From assembly GCF_022640935.1 (NCBI RefSeq), contig NZ_JALCCV010000004.1, positions 1 through 64,000 of the forward strand: DNA of 64,000 bases, in the 5' to 3' direction. Positions within the stretch are counted from its first letter, which is position 1. Each line of letters starts with the position of its first letter. Source of the DNA: Bifidobacterium sp. (lineage in GTDB: Bacteria > Actinomycetota > Actinomycetes > Actinomycetales > Bifidobacteriaceae). The notes below the pieces were generated by a model, which made no database searches, was not told where the DNA came from, and saw nothing but the letters and a program-made list of their open reading frames with translations. This document shows positions 8,376-16,820 of this stretch, piece after piece. Both the position numbers and the translations under genes were made by a program.

Positions 8376-9653
8376 CTACTTCCCCGTGCCGATCGAATCA
8401 GCCTCGGTTTGTAGTTTTTTTAGACCGTCATTGACACTGAGCTGGCCTTTGTGTATCTGCTCCATGATCTGATCCCCGGCTGCCGATACCTGCGCCCAAG
8501 TGGAAACCGAGGGAGGAGACATCGTGCTTTTCAACTGCTCACCATATGCCTTGAGCTTCTCATCACCACTGAGTGTTTTCGATGACCATGCCTGCTGTGA
8601 CGAGGGAAGAACCGATGCCTGCTCAAACCAATCAATCTGGGTATTCGGCTCTGTCATCCAGCGGATGAATTTCCATGCTGCCTGCTTGTTCTTTGATTCC
8701 GTGGGAACGACGAAATCAGCGCCTCCCACAAATGATGTCGAACTGGTTCCCTTGGGAATCATTGCTGTCGCATAGGGCACGTCTGCGCCTTGTTCTGCGA
8801 TCTGGCTGATCGCAGTAGGACCGCCAGTCATGATTGGTGTCTCCCCAGATACAAACTGGGCAATTGGAAGGCCTGGCGTCGCATCAAGTGTCGTGCTGGT
8901 AATGCCATCTTTGAAGAAAGCATCGATGTATGCTGTTGCTTTTTTCATTTCAGGTGTATCAAGCGTCCAATTGTCGTCTGCCGCGTCCATTAATTTGACA
9001 CCCTGAGAGTAATATGCCCACAATGTCCCTTGCCAGGTATCCGCCCCGGAGGATGCAATAAACAAGCCGTTTTTTACTCCATCGACCTTTTTCGTGTCGG
9101 TAGCCATCTGCTTGAGCTCATCCAATGTTCGCGGAGCCTTCGTCCAGCCTGCTTTCGCTGCGATATCAGTCCGGTAATACAGCACATGGCTATCCACATA
9201 CCAAGGTACGCCGAACTGGACGCCATCAACTTTTCCGGCAGCGAGCGGCCCTTCCGAGAAGTCGGTCAGATCGAAATTCTCAGGCACCCTCGAAAAGGAA
9301 TTCGAAAAGTCAGCCATCCATGTCGTGCCCATTTGGATAACATCAGGCACCGTTCCTGCAGCGATCGCGGTTTGAATTTTATCGTGTGCCGAAGCCCAGG
9401 GAATGGCCGTGACCTTGAGTTTCACATCCGGATTCTCTTGCTCGAATCCTTTGACGAAACCGCCAAGCTGGTCGCCCTCGTTGCCCATCGCCCACACAGT
9501 GAGGTCTCCGGTTGCCTTGCCTGAATCCATAGTTATCATCTCGTCTGCGCTGGCGCTGGAGCCACTATTGGTGCGGCCACAACCAGCAACCCCAGCAAGC
9601 ATTGCCACACTGGCCACAAGAGCCAGCGTCGTCTTCGATATTGAATGCCTCAT
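8376..9653 (-). CDS. sugar ABC transporter substrate-binding lipoprotein
   Basis: A 425-residue extracellular solute-binding protein of family 1. A signal peptide ends in the lipobox LAGVAGC with Cys about residue 25, so it is lipid-anchored outside the membrane. The body has typical features such as GDLTVWAMGNEGDQLGGFVKGFEQENPDVKL (split here: GDLTVWAMGN and GFEQENPDVKLKV) and a C-terminal WFEQASVLPSS. AAGGAGG stands 6 bases before the ATG. The gene is visibly richer in A and T than its neighbours, including many TTT and ACA/GCA codons, which may mean later acquisition. First gene of the operon. Confidence 0.93.
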   Translation of the reverse strand: MRHSISKTTLALVASVAMLAGVAGCGRTNSGSSASADEMITMDSGKATGDLTVWAMGNEGDQLGGFVKGFEQENPDVKLKVTAIPWASAHDKIQTAIAAGTVPDVIQMGTTWMADFSNSFSRVPENFDLTDFSEGPLAAGKVDGVQFGVPWYVDSHVLYYRTDIAAKAGWTKAPRTLDELKQMATDTKKVDGVKNGLFIASSGADTWQGTLWAYYSQGVKLMDAADDNWTLDTPEMKKATAYIDAFFKDGITSTTLDATPGLPIAQFVSGETPIMTGGPTAISQIAEQGADVPYATAMIPKGTSSTSFVGGADFVVPTESKNKQAAWKFIRWMTEPNTQIDWFEQASVLPSSQQAWSSKTLSGDEKLKAYGEQLKSTMSPPSVSTWAQVSAAGDQIMEQIHKGQLSVNDGLKKLQTEADSIGTGK

Positions 9654-9681
9654 GTCGTTCCTCCTTGAACTCCATTACAAA

Positions 9682-9732
9682 CTAACCGCTTAGATGTCCT
9701 TCTATTTAAGCGCTTAGATCCATATTTGTCAA
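9682..9732 (-). promoter_or_regulatory. promoter with two LacI-type operators for the beta-glucoside operon
   Basis: On the minus strand a perfect TTGACA (-35, 9732-9727) is followed 17 bases later by TTAAAT (-10, 9709-9704). Two operator-like dyads occur, TTAAGCGCTTAG (9706-9717, between and over the promoter elements) and CTAACCGCTTAG (9682-9693, just downstream). Their centres are 24 bases apart. AAGCGCTT inside the first is a perfect palindrome with a central CG step, as LacI-family regulators favour. The LacI gene at 9901-11004 lies immediately upstream. Confidence 0.75.
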
Positions 9733-9900
9733 CTCCTGCTCAACACGCCGTCGCAACCGTTCTACCCCATTGCCCGACAACCCTTTACAGGAGCCGCCGC
9801 CAACCGATCATTTCCTGGTTCTGCATCCACATGCCTTCAGCCAAAGGCACTTTCCCAGTTTCCCGCATGACCTGACGATTATTCCTGTTCGTTTGCTGAG

Positions 9901-11004
9901 CTACTGACACCCACAACTTCCCCGCACGACCATCCGCACCGGAAAGACGAAATTCACCGGATTCTCCCACGGCCGACCGGAGCGCTCATCGAGCAGCCGA
10001 GCAGCCATACGTCCCATGGCCTCCATGGGTTGGCGAACCGTTGTCAGGCCAGGAGACAACAGACCACCGGCGAGAACACCGTCAAATCCGGTCACGACAA
10101 TGTTTCGCGGCACATCGACGCCGGCATCATGCAGAACCTGAATGACATCGAAAGCCGTCTGATCATTTGTGCAGACCAATGCCTGAGGCAACCGACCCTC
10201 GTCAATTGCCCTGCACAATGCCACGAAATGCTCTTCGCAAATTGCGTCACTCTCGTCCAAAGGCTGCTGAGGCACGGGCAATCCTCGGTACCTCAGTCTG
10301 CCCTGCATTGCGGCAAACCGCGAACGCATATCATAGTTGTCGTTTTTGCCGATAAACGCGATGTTCCATAATCCATGCACATCAACGAGATGGTCAATCA
10401 GCTGGTTCATACCGGATACATTGTCACATGCGATATAAGCTGCCGGATCGCCAGCTCGACCTTCACTTAGCCTTACGATCGGAATGCTGCGGCACAGCGA
10501 AGACAAAGACGGATCGTCGGCGAACTGACCCGGAAACACCGCGAGGCCATCCACCCTGCCCGCAATATCTGTGATACCGGCTCCGTCGTTCGCGGCGGAA
10601 GCGGAGCCCAGCAGCACATTGCGACCACGATGCCAGCATTCGAGTTCGAATCCGCGCTGCACCTCATCCACGTACAACGGGTAAGCCAAGACATCAGGCC
10701 CGTCATGATTATCGGCATCGGCCTGCCCAACGTCGGAAATGACCGCATCGTCTTCATCGCCTAACGGGCGCTCGATAAGCATGTCGAAAGAATATAAGCC
10801 GAAAACGCCAGTGCGCCCACGAGCCAGCCCTCGGGCGTTGGCGCTGGGCACATAATTGAGTCCCTCCGCAGCTCGCAGCACTTTCTCACGCGTTGCCGGC
10901 TTGACTTTGTCTGGATGATGGAAAGTAAACGAAACCGTGGCAGTGGACACCCCCGCCTGCTCCGCCACGTCATACACCGTCGCTCTTCGCATGGTTACAA
11001 CCAT
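9901..11004 (-). CDS. LacI-family transcriptional regulator of the adjacent sugar operon
   Basis: A 367-residue DNA-binding repressor. The N-terminal helix-turn-helix ATVYDVAEQAGVSTATVSF is followed by a hinge with LNYVPSANARGLARGRTGVF. A periplasmic-binding-like ligand domain then runs to the end. It is transcribed in the same direction as the ABC/GH1 operon and lies 247 bases before it. It probably represses the two-operator promoter and is released by the imported sugar or its product. Start 11004 versus 10992 is undecided, since neither has a clear ribosome site. Confidence 0.9.
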   Translation of the reverse strand: MVVTMRRATVYDVAEQAGVSTATVSFTFHHPDKVKPATREKVLRAAEGLNYVPSANARGLARGRTGVFGLYSFDMLIERPLGDEDDAVISDVGQADADNHDGPDVLAYPLYVDEVQRGFELECWHRGRNVLLGSASAANDGAGITDIAGRVDGLAVFPGQFADDPSLSSLCRSIPIVRLSEGRAGDPAAYIACDNVSGMNQLIDHLVDVHGLWNIAFIGKNDNYDMRSRFAAMQGRLRYRGLPVPQQPLDESDAICEEHFVALCRAIDEGRLPQALVCTNDQTAFDVIQVLHDAGVDVPRNIVVTGFDGVLAGGLLSPGLTTVRQPMEAMGRMAARLLDERSGRPWENPVNFVFPVRMVVRGSCGCQ

Positions 11005-11302
11005 AGTGGAGCCAGGGAACGGCCCAGATCGCTGACGTATCGTCAGGCACCGTCAAGAATGTCATCTGTTCAATGCAACAATTGCGATTCCTATTGCGTT
11101 GGTAAAACAGCATCAACGAAAAACACTTCACGAGCGGAGCACACGCTACCAATGACAAAAGTCAGCCCTCAGCGTAAACTCTCATACGGTTTCGTTCGCT
11201 CTATGGCAACGCACACCACCAACCATCATCGGGTCTGCAGCGGGCGACTTGCAGCCGTGGACCCGCCGTCGCGCATGCGCCAAGCGAACGAAGAGGACAT
11301 CC

Positions 11303-12034
11303 GTGGAATACGCTCTATCAACCAAATTGGCCGCAGAATTCATCGGGACGATGCTCCTGATGGTCTTCGGCAACGGCTCCGTCGCCAATGTGGAGCTGAG
11401 CAAAACCAAGGGTCACCACGCCGGCTGGCTCAACATTGCGATGGGCTACGGCTTCGGCGTGATGTTTCCAGTGCTCATGTTCGGCGGCATCTCCGGGGCA
11501 CATATCAATCCTGCGATGACGCTCGCGCAGGCGGCTAACGGCATGTTCCCCTGGGGCGAGGCGCTCCCCTATATTGTGGCACAATTGCTCGGCGCGCTGG
11601 CCGGCCAACTCATCGTCTACGTGACCTATCTGCCGCATTACGGCTCTACCACCGAGCCCGAGGCGATCCTCGCCACCTTCTGCACCACCGATGCGGAAGA
11701 CAACCGCTTCAACTACTTCATCAACGAGTTCTTCGGCACGTTTATCCTCGTGCTCGGCGCCCTGTGTACGCTCTCCGACCCATGGGGCGCCAAGAATCTC
11801 GGCGCCGCGTCCATCGTCGTCGGCTTCATCGTATGGGGGCTGGTGACTTCCATGGGCGGCCCCACCGGGCCGGGACTGAACCCCGCCCGCGACCTGATGC
11901 CTCGCATTCTGCACGCTGTCCTGCCCATCGAACACAAAGGTTCCTCACGCTGGAGCGAGGCATGGATTCCGGTTGTGGCACCTATAGTAGGCGCGATCGT
12001 AGGAGCGTGGCTGTTCAAGCTGCTCTTTGCCTAG
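11303..12034 (+). CDS. glpF: MIP-family aquaglyceroporin (glycerol facilitator)
   Basis: A 243-residue channel protein with about six membrane segments and both NPA half-helix motifs, HINPAM (about residue 70) and LNPARD (about residue 195). The Asp after the second NPA motif (NPARD) is typical of glycerol-conducting members. I chose the GTG at 11303 because GAAGAGGACATCC precedes it and the protein then starts directly before the first membrane helix. A longer frame from 11249 would add charged residues. No glycerol kinase is next to it. Expected role is passive glycerol or polyol entry. Confidence 0.88.
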   Translation: MEYALSTKLAAEFIGTMLLMVFGNGSVANVELSKTKGHHAGWLNIAMGYGFGVMFPVLMFGGISGAHINPAMTLAQAANGMFPWGEALPYIVAQLLGALAGQLIVYVTYLPHYGSTTEPEAILATFCTTDAEDNRFNYFINEFFGTFILVLGALCTLSDPWGAKNLGAASIVVGFIVWGLVTSMGGPTGPGLNPARDLMPRILHAVLPIEHKGSSRWSEAWIPVVAPIVGAIVGAWLFKLLFA

Positions 12035-12046
12035 ACCGGCCTCAAC

Positions 12047-12080
12047 TGTGGTGACTGCTTGCTCGTCAGCCGTCACCACA
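12047..12080 (+). terminator. terminator-like hairpin after glpF
   Basis: Nine-base perfect arms TGTGGTGAC and GTCACCACA enclose a 16-base loop, 12 bases after the glpF stop. Only a weak T-rich stretch follows. Confidence 0.5.
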
Positions 12081-12136
12081 ATCAACTACATTTTGCGCTG
12101 CAGGACACATATAACCCCCGAGCCTCGGCCATAACT

Positions 12137-12329
12137 GCGTTGTATGTGGCGTTAATCATGCCTTGCGGAGGTCTATCGGCGTTATGTGAGGCGTTCAAAT
12201 CCATAAGAGCCAAGTAGCGAGGTCTGAAAATGGCGGTTTTGCCTGCGTGATACTCGACTCTGCAATAAGTAACGCCTCACACAACGCTGATAGACCTCCG
12301 CAACAGCCTGATAACGCCTCACACAACGC
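12137..12329. repeat. intergenic inverted-repeat cluster
   Basis: A 33-base unit at 12163-12195 starts TTGCGGAGGTCTATC and ends GTGAGGCGTT. Its inverted copy at 12271-12303 has only 2 differences, with a 75-base spacer. Two further copies of the inner half lie at 12137-12154 (direct, GCGTTGTATGTGGCGTTA) and 12313-12329 (inverted, AACGCCTCACACAACGC). A single related unit is at 41411-41443. The region between glpF and the ECF gene holds no gene that I can support. Confidence 0.85.
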
Positions 12330-12621
12330 AAATACACCATTTTCGCCCCCAAGTTGAGCCGTTCATAAGCAGACCGTATTCCACGTTCCGCCCAGCTGCG
12401 GAAACTGAGCTGCAGAATTCCCGAGTGCATAATCAGTCTCAACGATTCGCGACCGCGCGAGAGGGATCGCGAGCAGACAACTGCTCTCGTATATACGCTA
12501 AACCAATTAACGGCAGCGTTCCTTCGATGAAACTACAATCCACTACAGTAGGTCAGGCTTCACAGTTGTGCGCCACATTGCATTATGGCCATTGTGAGCA
12601 TCCGATGAAAGGTCGATAACT

Positions 12622-13173
12622 ATGGCAAGGAAACGCATTCTCACTGCGAGCACTATTCCCCTGGTCGCCGTCATGACAGCCATCACTACTGTGCTTACTT
12701 TTGCGGTCCGCATCCCGTCCGCTCCCACGCGCGGCTACTTCAATCTTTCGGATGCCATGATCTACTTCTCGTCGTTGGCCTTCGGCCCATGGATTGGCGG
12801 TGTGATCGGCGGACTCGGGCCGGCGCTCTCCGACCTCATTTCCGGCTACCCGCAGTGGGCGGCTTTCACCTTCGTGATCGATGGCGGGCAGGCAGTACTC
12901 ATGGGAGTGCTCGTAAAGAAGTTCAAGCCTGCATATCTCATTTTCGGCTCCGTGATCTCGGCGGTGTGGAAGGTCATCGGTTACTTGGTCGCGGGCAGCT
13001 TCCTCTCCGGCTGGGGCCCGGCACTCACTGAGGTGCCGGGCAACTGTGTTCAAGCCGCGTGCGGTCTGGTGGTCGGCATTGCGCTCTTCACCGCCATCCG
13101 CAAAGCATATCCTCCGCTGGTGCGCATCGGCAATCTCGGCTACGAGGTGTCGCTGCCCAGGAATGGCAAGTAG
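12622..13173 (+). CDS. ECF transporter S component (substrate-specific subunit)
   Basis: A 183-residue integral membrane protein with about five or six membrane segments, of the size and pattern of energy-coupling-factor S components. These bind a vitamin or precursor and are driven by an EcfAA'T module. Landmarks are AVMTAITTVLTFAVRIP at the start, then FNLSDAMIYFSSLAFGPWIG and GGLGPALSDLISGYPQW, followed by FTFVIDGGQAVLMG. Downstream genes encode the matching fused ATPase and T subunit. No TPP, FMN or other known vitamin riboswitch was recognised in the leader. A PLP-enzyme gene 4 kb further on makes vitamin B6 a candidate ligand; other B vitamins or a metal remain possible. Confidence 0.85.
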   Translation: MARKRILTASTIPLVAVMTAITTVLTFAVRIPSAPTRGYFNLSDAMIYFSSLAFGPWIGGVIGGLGPALSDLISGYPQWAAFTFVIDGGQAVLMGVLVKKFKPAYLIFGSVISAVWKVIGYLVAGSFLSGWGPALTEVPGNCVQAACGLVVGIALFTAIRKAYPPLVRIGNLGYEVSLPRNGK

Positions 13174-13244
13174 CGAATGACAGGCAGCAGGTTGAGGGCA
13201 TACCGGGTCCCGGAACGTAGTCCGGAAAGGCGGTACCCAGCTTC

Positions 13245-15299
13245 ATGCCGCAACCTGCACCGCATCCAGAACATGACCACGACCATATGACAAATATCAT
13301 CGAGGTACATGGCCTAGACTGGCACTACATGCCGATCACAGCCGACGGCCAGCCGATACTGGCATTGAACCATATCTCATTGGATGTGCGGCAGGGCGAA
13401 TTCCTCGCTATCACCGGGCCGACGGGCGCAGGCAAAAGCACGCTGTGCCTCGCGTTGACCGGGCTCATCCCCAATTCCGTTGACGGCATCATGAACGGCC
13501 AAGTGCTGATCAACGCTCAGGATACGAGCCGCGTTGCCGTAGCAGATATCGCCCGCCATGTCGGTTATGTGCAGCAGGAACCACGCGAGCAGCTCTTTAG
13601 CATCACCGTCGAGGATGATCTTGCGTTCCCGATGGAAAACATGGGGATGCCTTACGATCAGATGGATCGCCGTATTGACGAGGCGCTGAGCCTCGTGTCT
13701 ATGAGCGAGTTTCGCAAACGCAAGCCAACGGCACTGTCTGGCGGCCAGATGCAACGCGTGGCGATCGCCGCCGCACTGGTGAACGAGCCGGATGTGCTGA
13801 TTCTCGACGAGCCCACTGCGGCACTTGACTCAGCAGGTGAGGCGGAAGTGTTCGCTGCGCTCGAAACGATACGGGACGAGCGCCCGATCACCATCGTCAT
13901 TGCCGAACAAAAAACCGATCGGCTCGCACAATGTGCCGATCGAGTCATCGTTATGGATGAAGGCCGGATCATCGAACAGGGCGGTCGTGCCTTGTTCGCT
14001 GACGAACCGGAGCTATTCCTCAGCCACGGCATCGACCTTCCCGAGGCGTGCGAGATCGCATGGAAGCTCAACGAAACTGCACACCGGTCTGGCACTGCAG
14101 ACGGTTGCCATCCTTATCGTTTCGCCACGGCTCATGAGGCACTGCGGACACTGGGCAATGGCCGGCTTACGGCATTCGGCGGGCAGCCCTTCGAACCCCA
14201 CGCTACCGCCCCGTTGCACACGCGATCACTCCCAACGTCACTGTCTATGCGACCCGGGCCGATGCCGACCGGGTCTATGCCGCCCAGGCTGCCCCGGCCA
14301 CTTACACCGACACGATCTGCCCAGGCACTGCGGCCAGAGCAGCACAAGCTGCCGAATCGGGAGGGACAACCAGAGCAGGCAGTCAACACAAACCGGCAGC
14401 ATCCGTCACACCGAAATTCTACAGGCCGGCAGCTTTCCTCGGGCATCACCATCTCCCATCTGTGCTACAGCTATGGCCAATCCCTCGCCCTCAACGATGT
14501 CAACATGGAGATCACCGGCGGCATGTTCCTTGCGCTGCTCGGCCGCAACGGCTCGGGCAAAACGACGCTTGCCAAACATCTCAACGGATTGCTGACGCCT
14601 GCGTCAGGCACGGTAACTGTTGACGGACTCAATACCGGCAAGCACCCGATTGGAGCACTCGCCCGACATGTAGGCATGGTTTTCCAGAATCCGGACGATC
14701 AGATCTTCTGTAGCAGTGTGCACGACGAAATCGCGTTCGGCCCCAGGTCAATTGGCTATGACGACAAACAGGTGCATCGATTGACCGATAACGCCATGTG
14801 CCAGTTCGGCTTGCAAAGTCTTCGCGATGCGCCGCCGGCGACGCTGGGATATGGCGAGCGCAAAAAAGTGGCTATCGCGTCTGTGCTCGCCATGAACTCG
14901 GGAATAATCGTGCTCGACGAACCGACTGCGGGACTTGACCGCAGACTGGCCGATCAGCTGCTGGCCATTTTAGCTGATCTCAATGCGCAAGGCGTCACCG
15001 TCATCATTGTTTCGCACGACATACGCGCCGTGGCCCGCACCTGCTCGCACGCAGCGGTACTTGACTCCGGGCACTTGTTGGAGTTCGGCACCACGCGCGA
15101 AATCCTCACCGATACGGCACTGCTGTCGAAAGCGGGCTGTGCCATACCCTTCGCCGTGCAGGCATCGCTTGCTCTGGATGGTGAGGCGCTAGTCGCCAAA
15201 CCGTATGAGGCCGCGCTGACGCCAGACGAATTCGCCATGCGTTTCGTGCCCGCAGCATCCAACCAATCCTTGCCCAATCATCCCGGAGCACCGCGATGA
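13245..15299 (+). CDS. ECF transporter ATPase, two fused ABC domains (EcfA-EcfA')
   Basis: A 684-residue cytoplasmic protein made of two ABC ATPases. Domain one has Walker A GPTGAGKST (about residue 59), signature LSGGQMQRV and Walker B DVLILDEPT. Domain two has GRNGSGKTT (about residue 431) and IIVLDEPTAGLD, but its signature is the unusual LGYGERKKV. The two are joined by about 110 residues rich in Pro, Thr, Arg and Gln (about 285-395). Most bacteria encode the two ATPases separately. It energises the S component through EcfT, whose start overlaps its stop (ATGA). An internal ATG at 13287 is an alternative start. Confidence 0.9.
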   Translation: MPQPAPHPEHDHDHMTNIIEVHGLDWHYMPITADGQPILALNHISLDVRQGEFLAITGPTGAGKSTLCLALTGLIPNSVDGIMNGQVLINAQDTSRVAVADIARHVGYVQQEPREQLFSITVEDDLAFPMENMGMPYDQMDRRIDEALSLVSMSEFRKRKPTALSGGQMQRVAIAAALVNEPDVLILDEPTAALDSAGEAEVFAALETIRDERPITIVIAEQKTDRLAQCADRVIVMDEGRIIEQGGRALFADEPELFLSHGIDLPEACEIAWKLNETAHRSGTADGCHPYRFATAHEALRTLGNGRLTAFGGQPFEPHATAPLHTRSLPTSLSMRPGPMPTGSMPPRLPRPLTPTRSAQALRPEQHKLPNREGQPEQAVNTNRQHPSHRNSTGRQLSSGITISHLCYSYGQSLALNDVNMEITGGMFLALLGRNGSGKTTLAKHLNGLLTPASGTVTVDGLNTGKHPIGALARHVGMVFQNPDDQIFCSSVHDEIAFGPRSIGYDDKQVHRLTDNAMCQFGLQSLRDAPPATLGYGERKKVAIASVLAMNSGIIVLDEPTAGLDRRLADQLLAILADLNAQGVTVIIVSHDIRAVARTCSHAAVLDSGHLLEFGTTREILTDTALLSKAGCAIPFAVQASLALDGEALVAKPYEAALTPDEFAMRFVPAASNQSLPNHPGAPR

Positions 15300-16075
15300 C
15301 CGCCGATCTCTATGTTCCCGCTGATGGCTGGCTGCATCGGGCCGATCCGCGCGTCAAATTCGCGCTGACTGTGCTGCTGCTCGGCCTGACGCTTGCCCTG
15401 CGCCAAACCAGCGTGATCCTGATGGCACTACTGATCGAGCACGTACTGCTGATGACCTCCAAGATCCCGTTGCGCAATATGCTGCGGATATGGAAGATGC
15501 TGCTGCCACTGATCGTAATGATCGTCGTCATGTGGCCGCTCTTCGACCACACAGGTGCGGATATGCTATTCGGATTTGGCCCCGTTATACTCACCAAACA
15601 GAATCTGGTCATGGCGGCGGTCATGGGGCTGCGTGTGCCTGCGCTTGCTTTTGCCTGCTTCGTGCTGCTGTTCACCACCGATCAGGCAATGCTCGTGCGT
15701 GGACTCGTGGCGCTGGGCGTGCCCTATCGGATCGGGCTGACGATCTCCACCAGCCTGCGCTACATACCCGAATTCTTCGTCATGTTCTCCACTATTTCGC
15801 AAGCCCAGCAGGCCCGCGGCCTTAATCTCACGACGGGCAAGGCCAAACTCAGCCGACGAGTGCGCGCCTACATCCCCGTTATCATCGCCGTTCTGATTCA
15901 GGGCTTCACCATAGGTGAGAACGTGGGCCGAGCCATGGAGTCGCGCGGTCTCGGCATGCAGGGCGTGCGACGCAGCTACTACCGCCAGTTGCGCATGCGG
16001 CCCTCCGATTGGGCGATTCTCGCTGCAGGCATGCTATGCGCAGCGGCAGTCGCTGTGCTGGCGATAGTCGCATAA
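15296..16075 (+). CDS. ecfT: ECF transporter T component
   Basis: A 259-residue membrane protein with about five or six segments and the cytoplasmic coupling helices that contact the two ATPases. The motifs AQQARGLNLTTG and GRAMESRGLGMQG match the conserved Ala-Arg-Gly signatures of EcfT. It overlaps the fused-ATPase gene by four bases and closes the S-AA'-T operon. The usual length of the family is 250-270 residues. Confidence 0.92.
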   Translation: MTADLYVPADGWLHRADPRVKFALTVLLLGLTLALRQTSVILMALLIEHVLLMTSKIPLRNMLRIWKMLLPLIVMIVVMWPLFDHTGADMLFGFGPVILTKQNLVMAAVMGLRVPALAFACFVLLFTTDQAMLVRGLVALGVPYRIGLTISTSLRYIPEFFVMFSTISQAQQARGLNLTTGKAKLSRRVRAYIPVIIAVLIQGFTIGENVGRAMESRGLGMQGVRRSYYRQLRMRPSDWAILAAGMLCAAAVAVLAIVA

Positions 16076-16820
16076 TGTGATGTTGGCCTATGCAATTCCC
16101 GGCTTTCCGCATGCATTATCGGTTTCGCTGCTTACGAGGATTCCTCGTATGGCCTGCCCGTACTCTCTGTGCTTGTCCTTAACTAAGCACTTTTCGACGC
16201 TCAACTGATGAAATAAGGACTCCGAGCCACCTCCGCGCATGCCGGATCGGCTTCATTCCAACAATTCGATGAGTGGCGTTTCAGATGATACTTCGTATAC
16301 ATGCTGAATAGACGAAAAAAGTGCTGAATAGATGGGAATTCGACCGTATGCAGGCACGAATGGGCTTATCTGAAATACGTCTGACGATATTGCAGGTTGC
16401 CGAACGTCTATTCAGCACTTTTTTCGTCTATTCAGCACTTAGCGCAGTAGCCACTAATGCCAGCACAGAACATTTGGCGGAATACCGCCATTTTTGGAAA
16501 CCTTCTCAGAGTCACTCTAGAGATATAGGCGCATGATTTGTGCAAATGTGCTTAATAGATTTCAAACAGTGAGTGCGCTCGCCGCCGAGAGCCAATCCAC
16601 AGCCACAATGATGCATACGGATGCAAGTCATACGCTAGCTAGCCTAATGAAATCTCAAGCGGTCGCCACACTAATCGCAACAACCCTGCTGGCTGCATCA
16701 ACCATGGCGATGTTCGGCAAAGGATAAGGTGCGCGATACATTCGTGAGCAGACGAGCAGAGGAACAGACGACTCGGAACAGACATCGGTCACAGACCCGA
16801 CACCATGGCAGGAGCAAGAA
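16076..16820. other. 745-base intergenic region, palindrome only
   Basis: Between ecfT and the aminotransferase gene I support only the large palindrome at 16302-16437. A 64-codon frame at 16533-16727 has a hydrophobic tail but no ribosome site. The stretch is less GC-rich than the flanking genes and must carry the aminotransferase promoter. Confidence 0.5.
16302..16437. repeat. long-armed palindrome with internal 20-base tandem repeat
   Basis: Perfect 31-base arms (16302-16332 and 16407-16437) enclose 74 bases. Each arm holds two copies of a TGCTGAATAGA/TCTATTCAGCA core spaced 20 bases apart around an A6/T6 run. On the right arm CGTCTATTCAGCACTT occurs at 16405-16420 and again at 16425-16440. 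One wobble and one further pair extend the stem inward. It could be a strong terminator after ecfT, a structured RNA or a small mobile remnant. Confidence 0.85.

Noticed and set aside
12430..12621. Possible TPP or other vitamin riboswitch before the ECF S gene
   Set aside because: No CTGAGA/ACCTGA-type pair or other known vitamin-riboswitch core is present; only a short GAGCAG/CTGCTC hairpin.
16533..16727. 64-codon frame with hydrophobic C-terminus before the aminotransferase gene
   Set aside because: No ribosome site, no family resemblance and placed in an otherwise gene-free stretch; the hydrophobic end alone is not enough.
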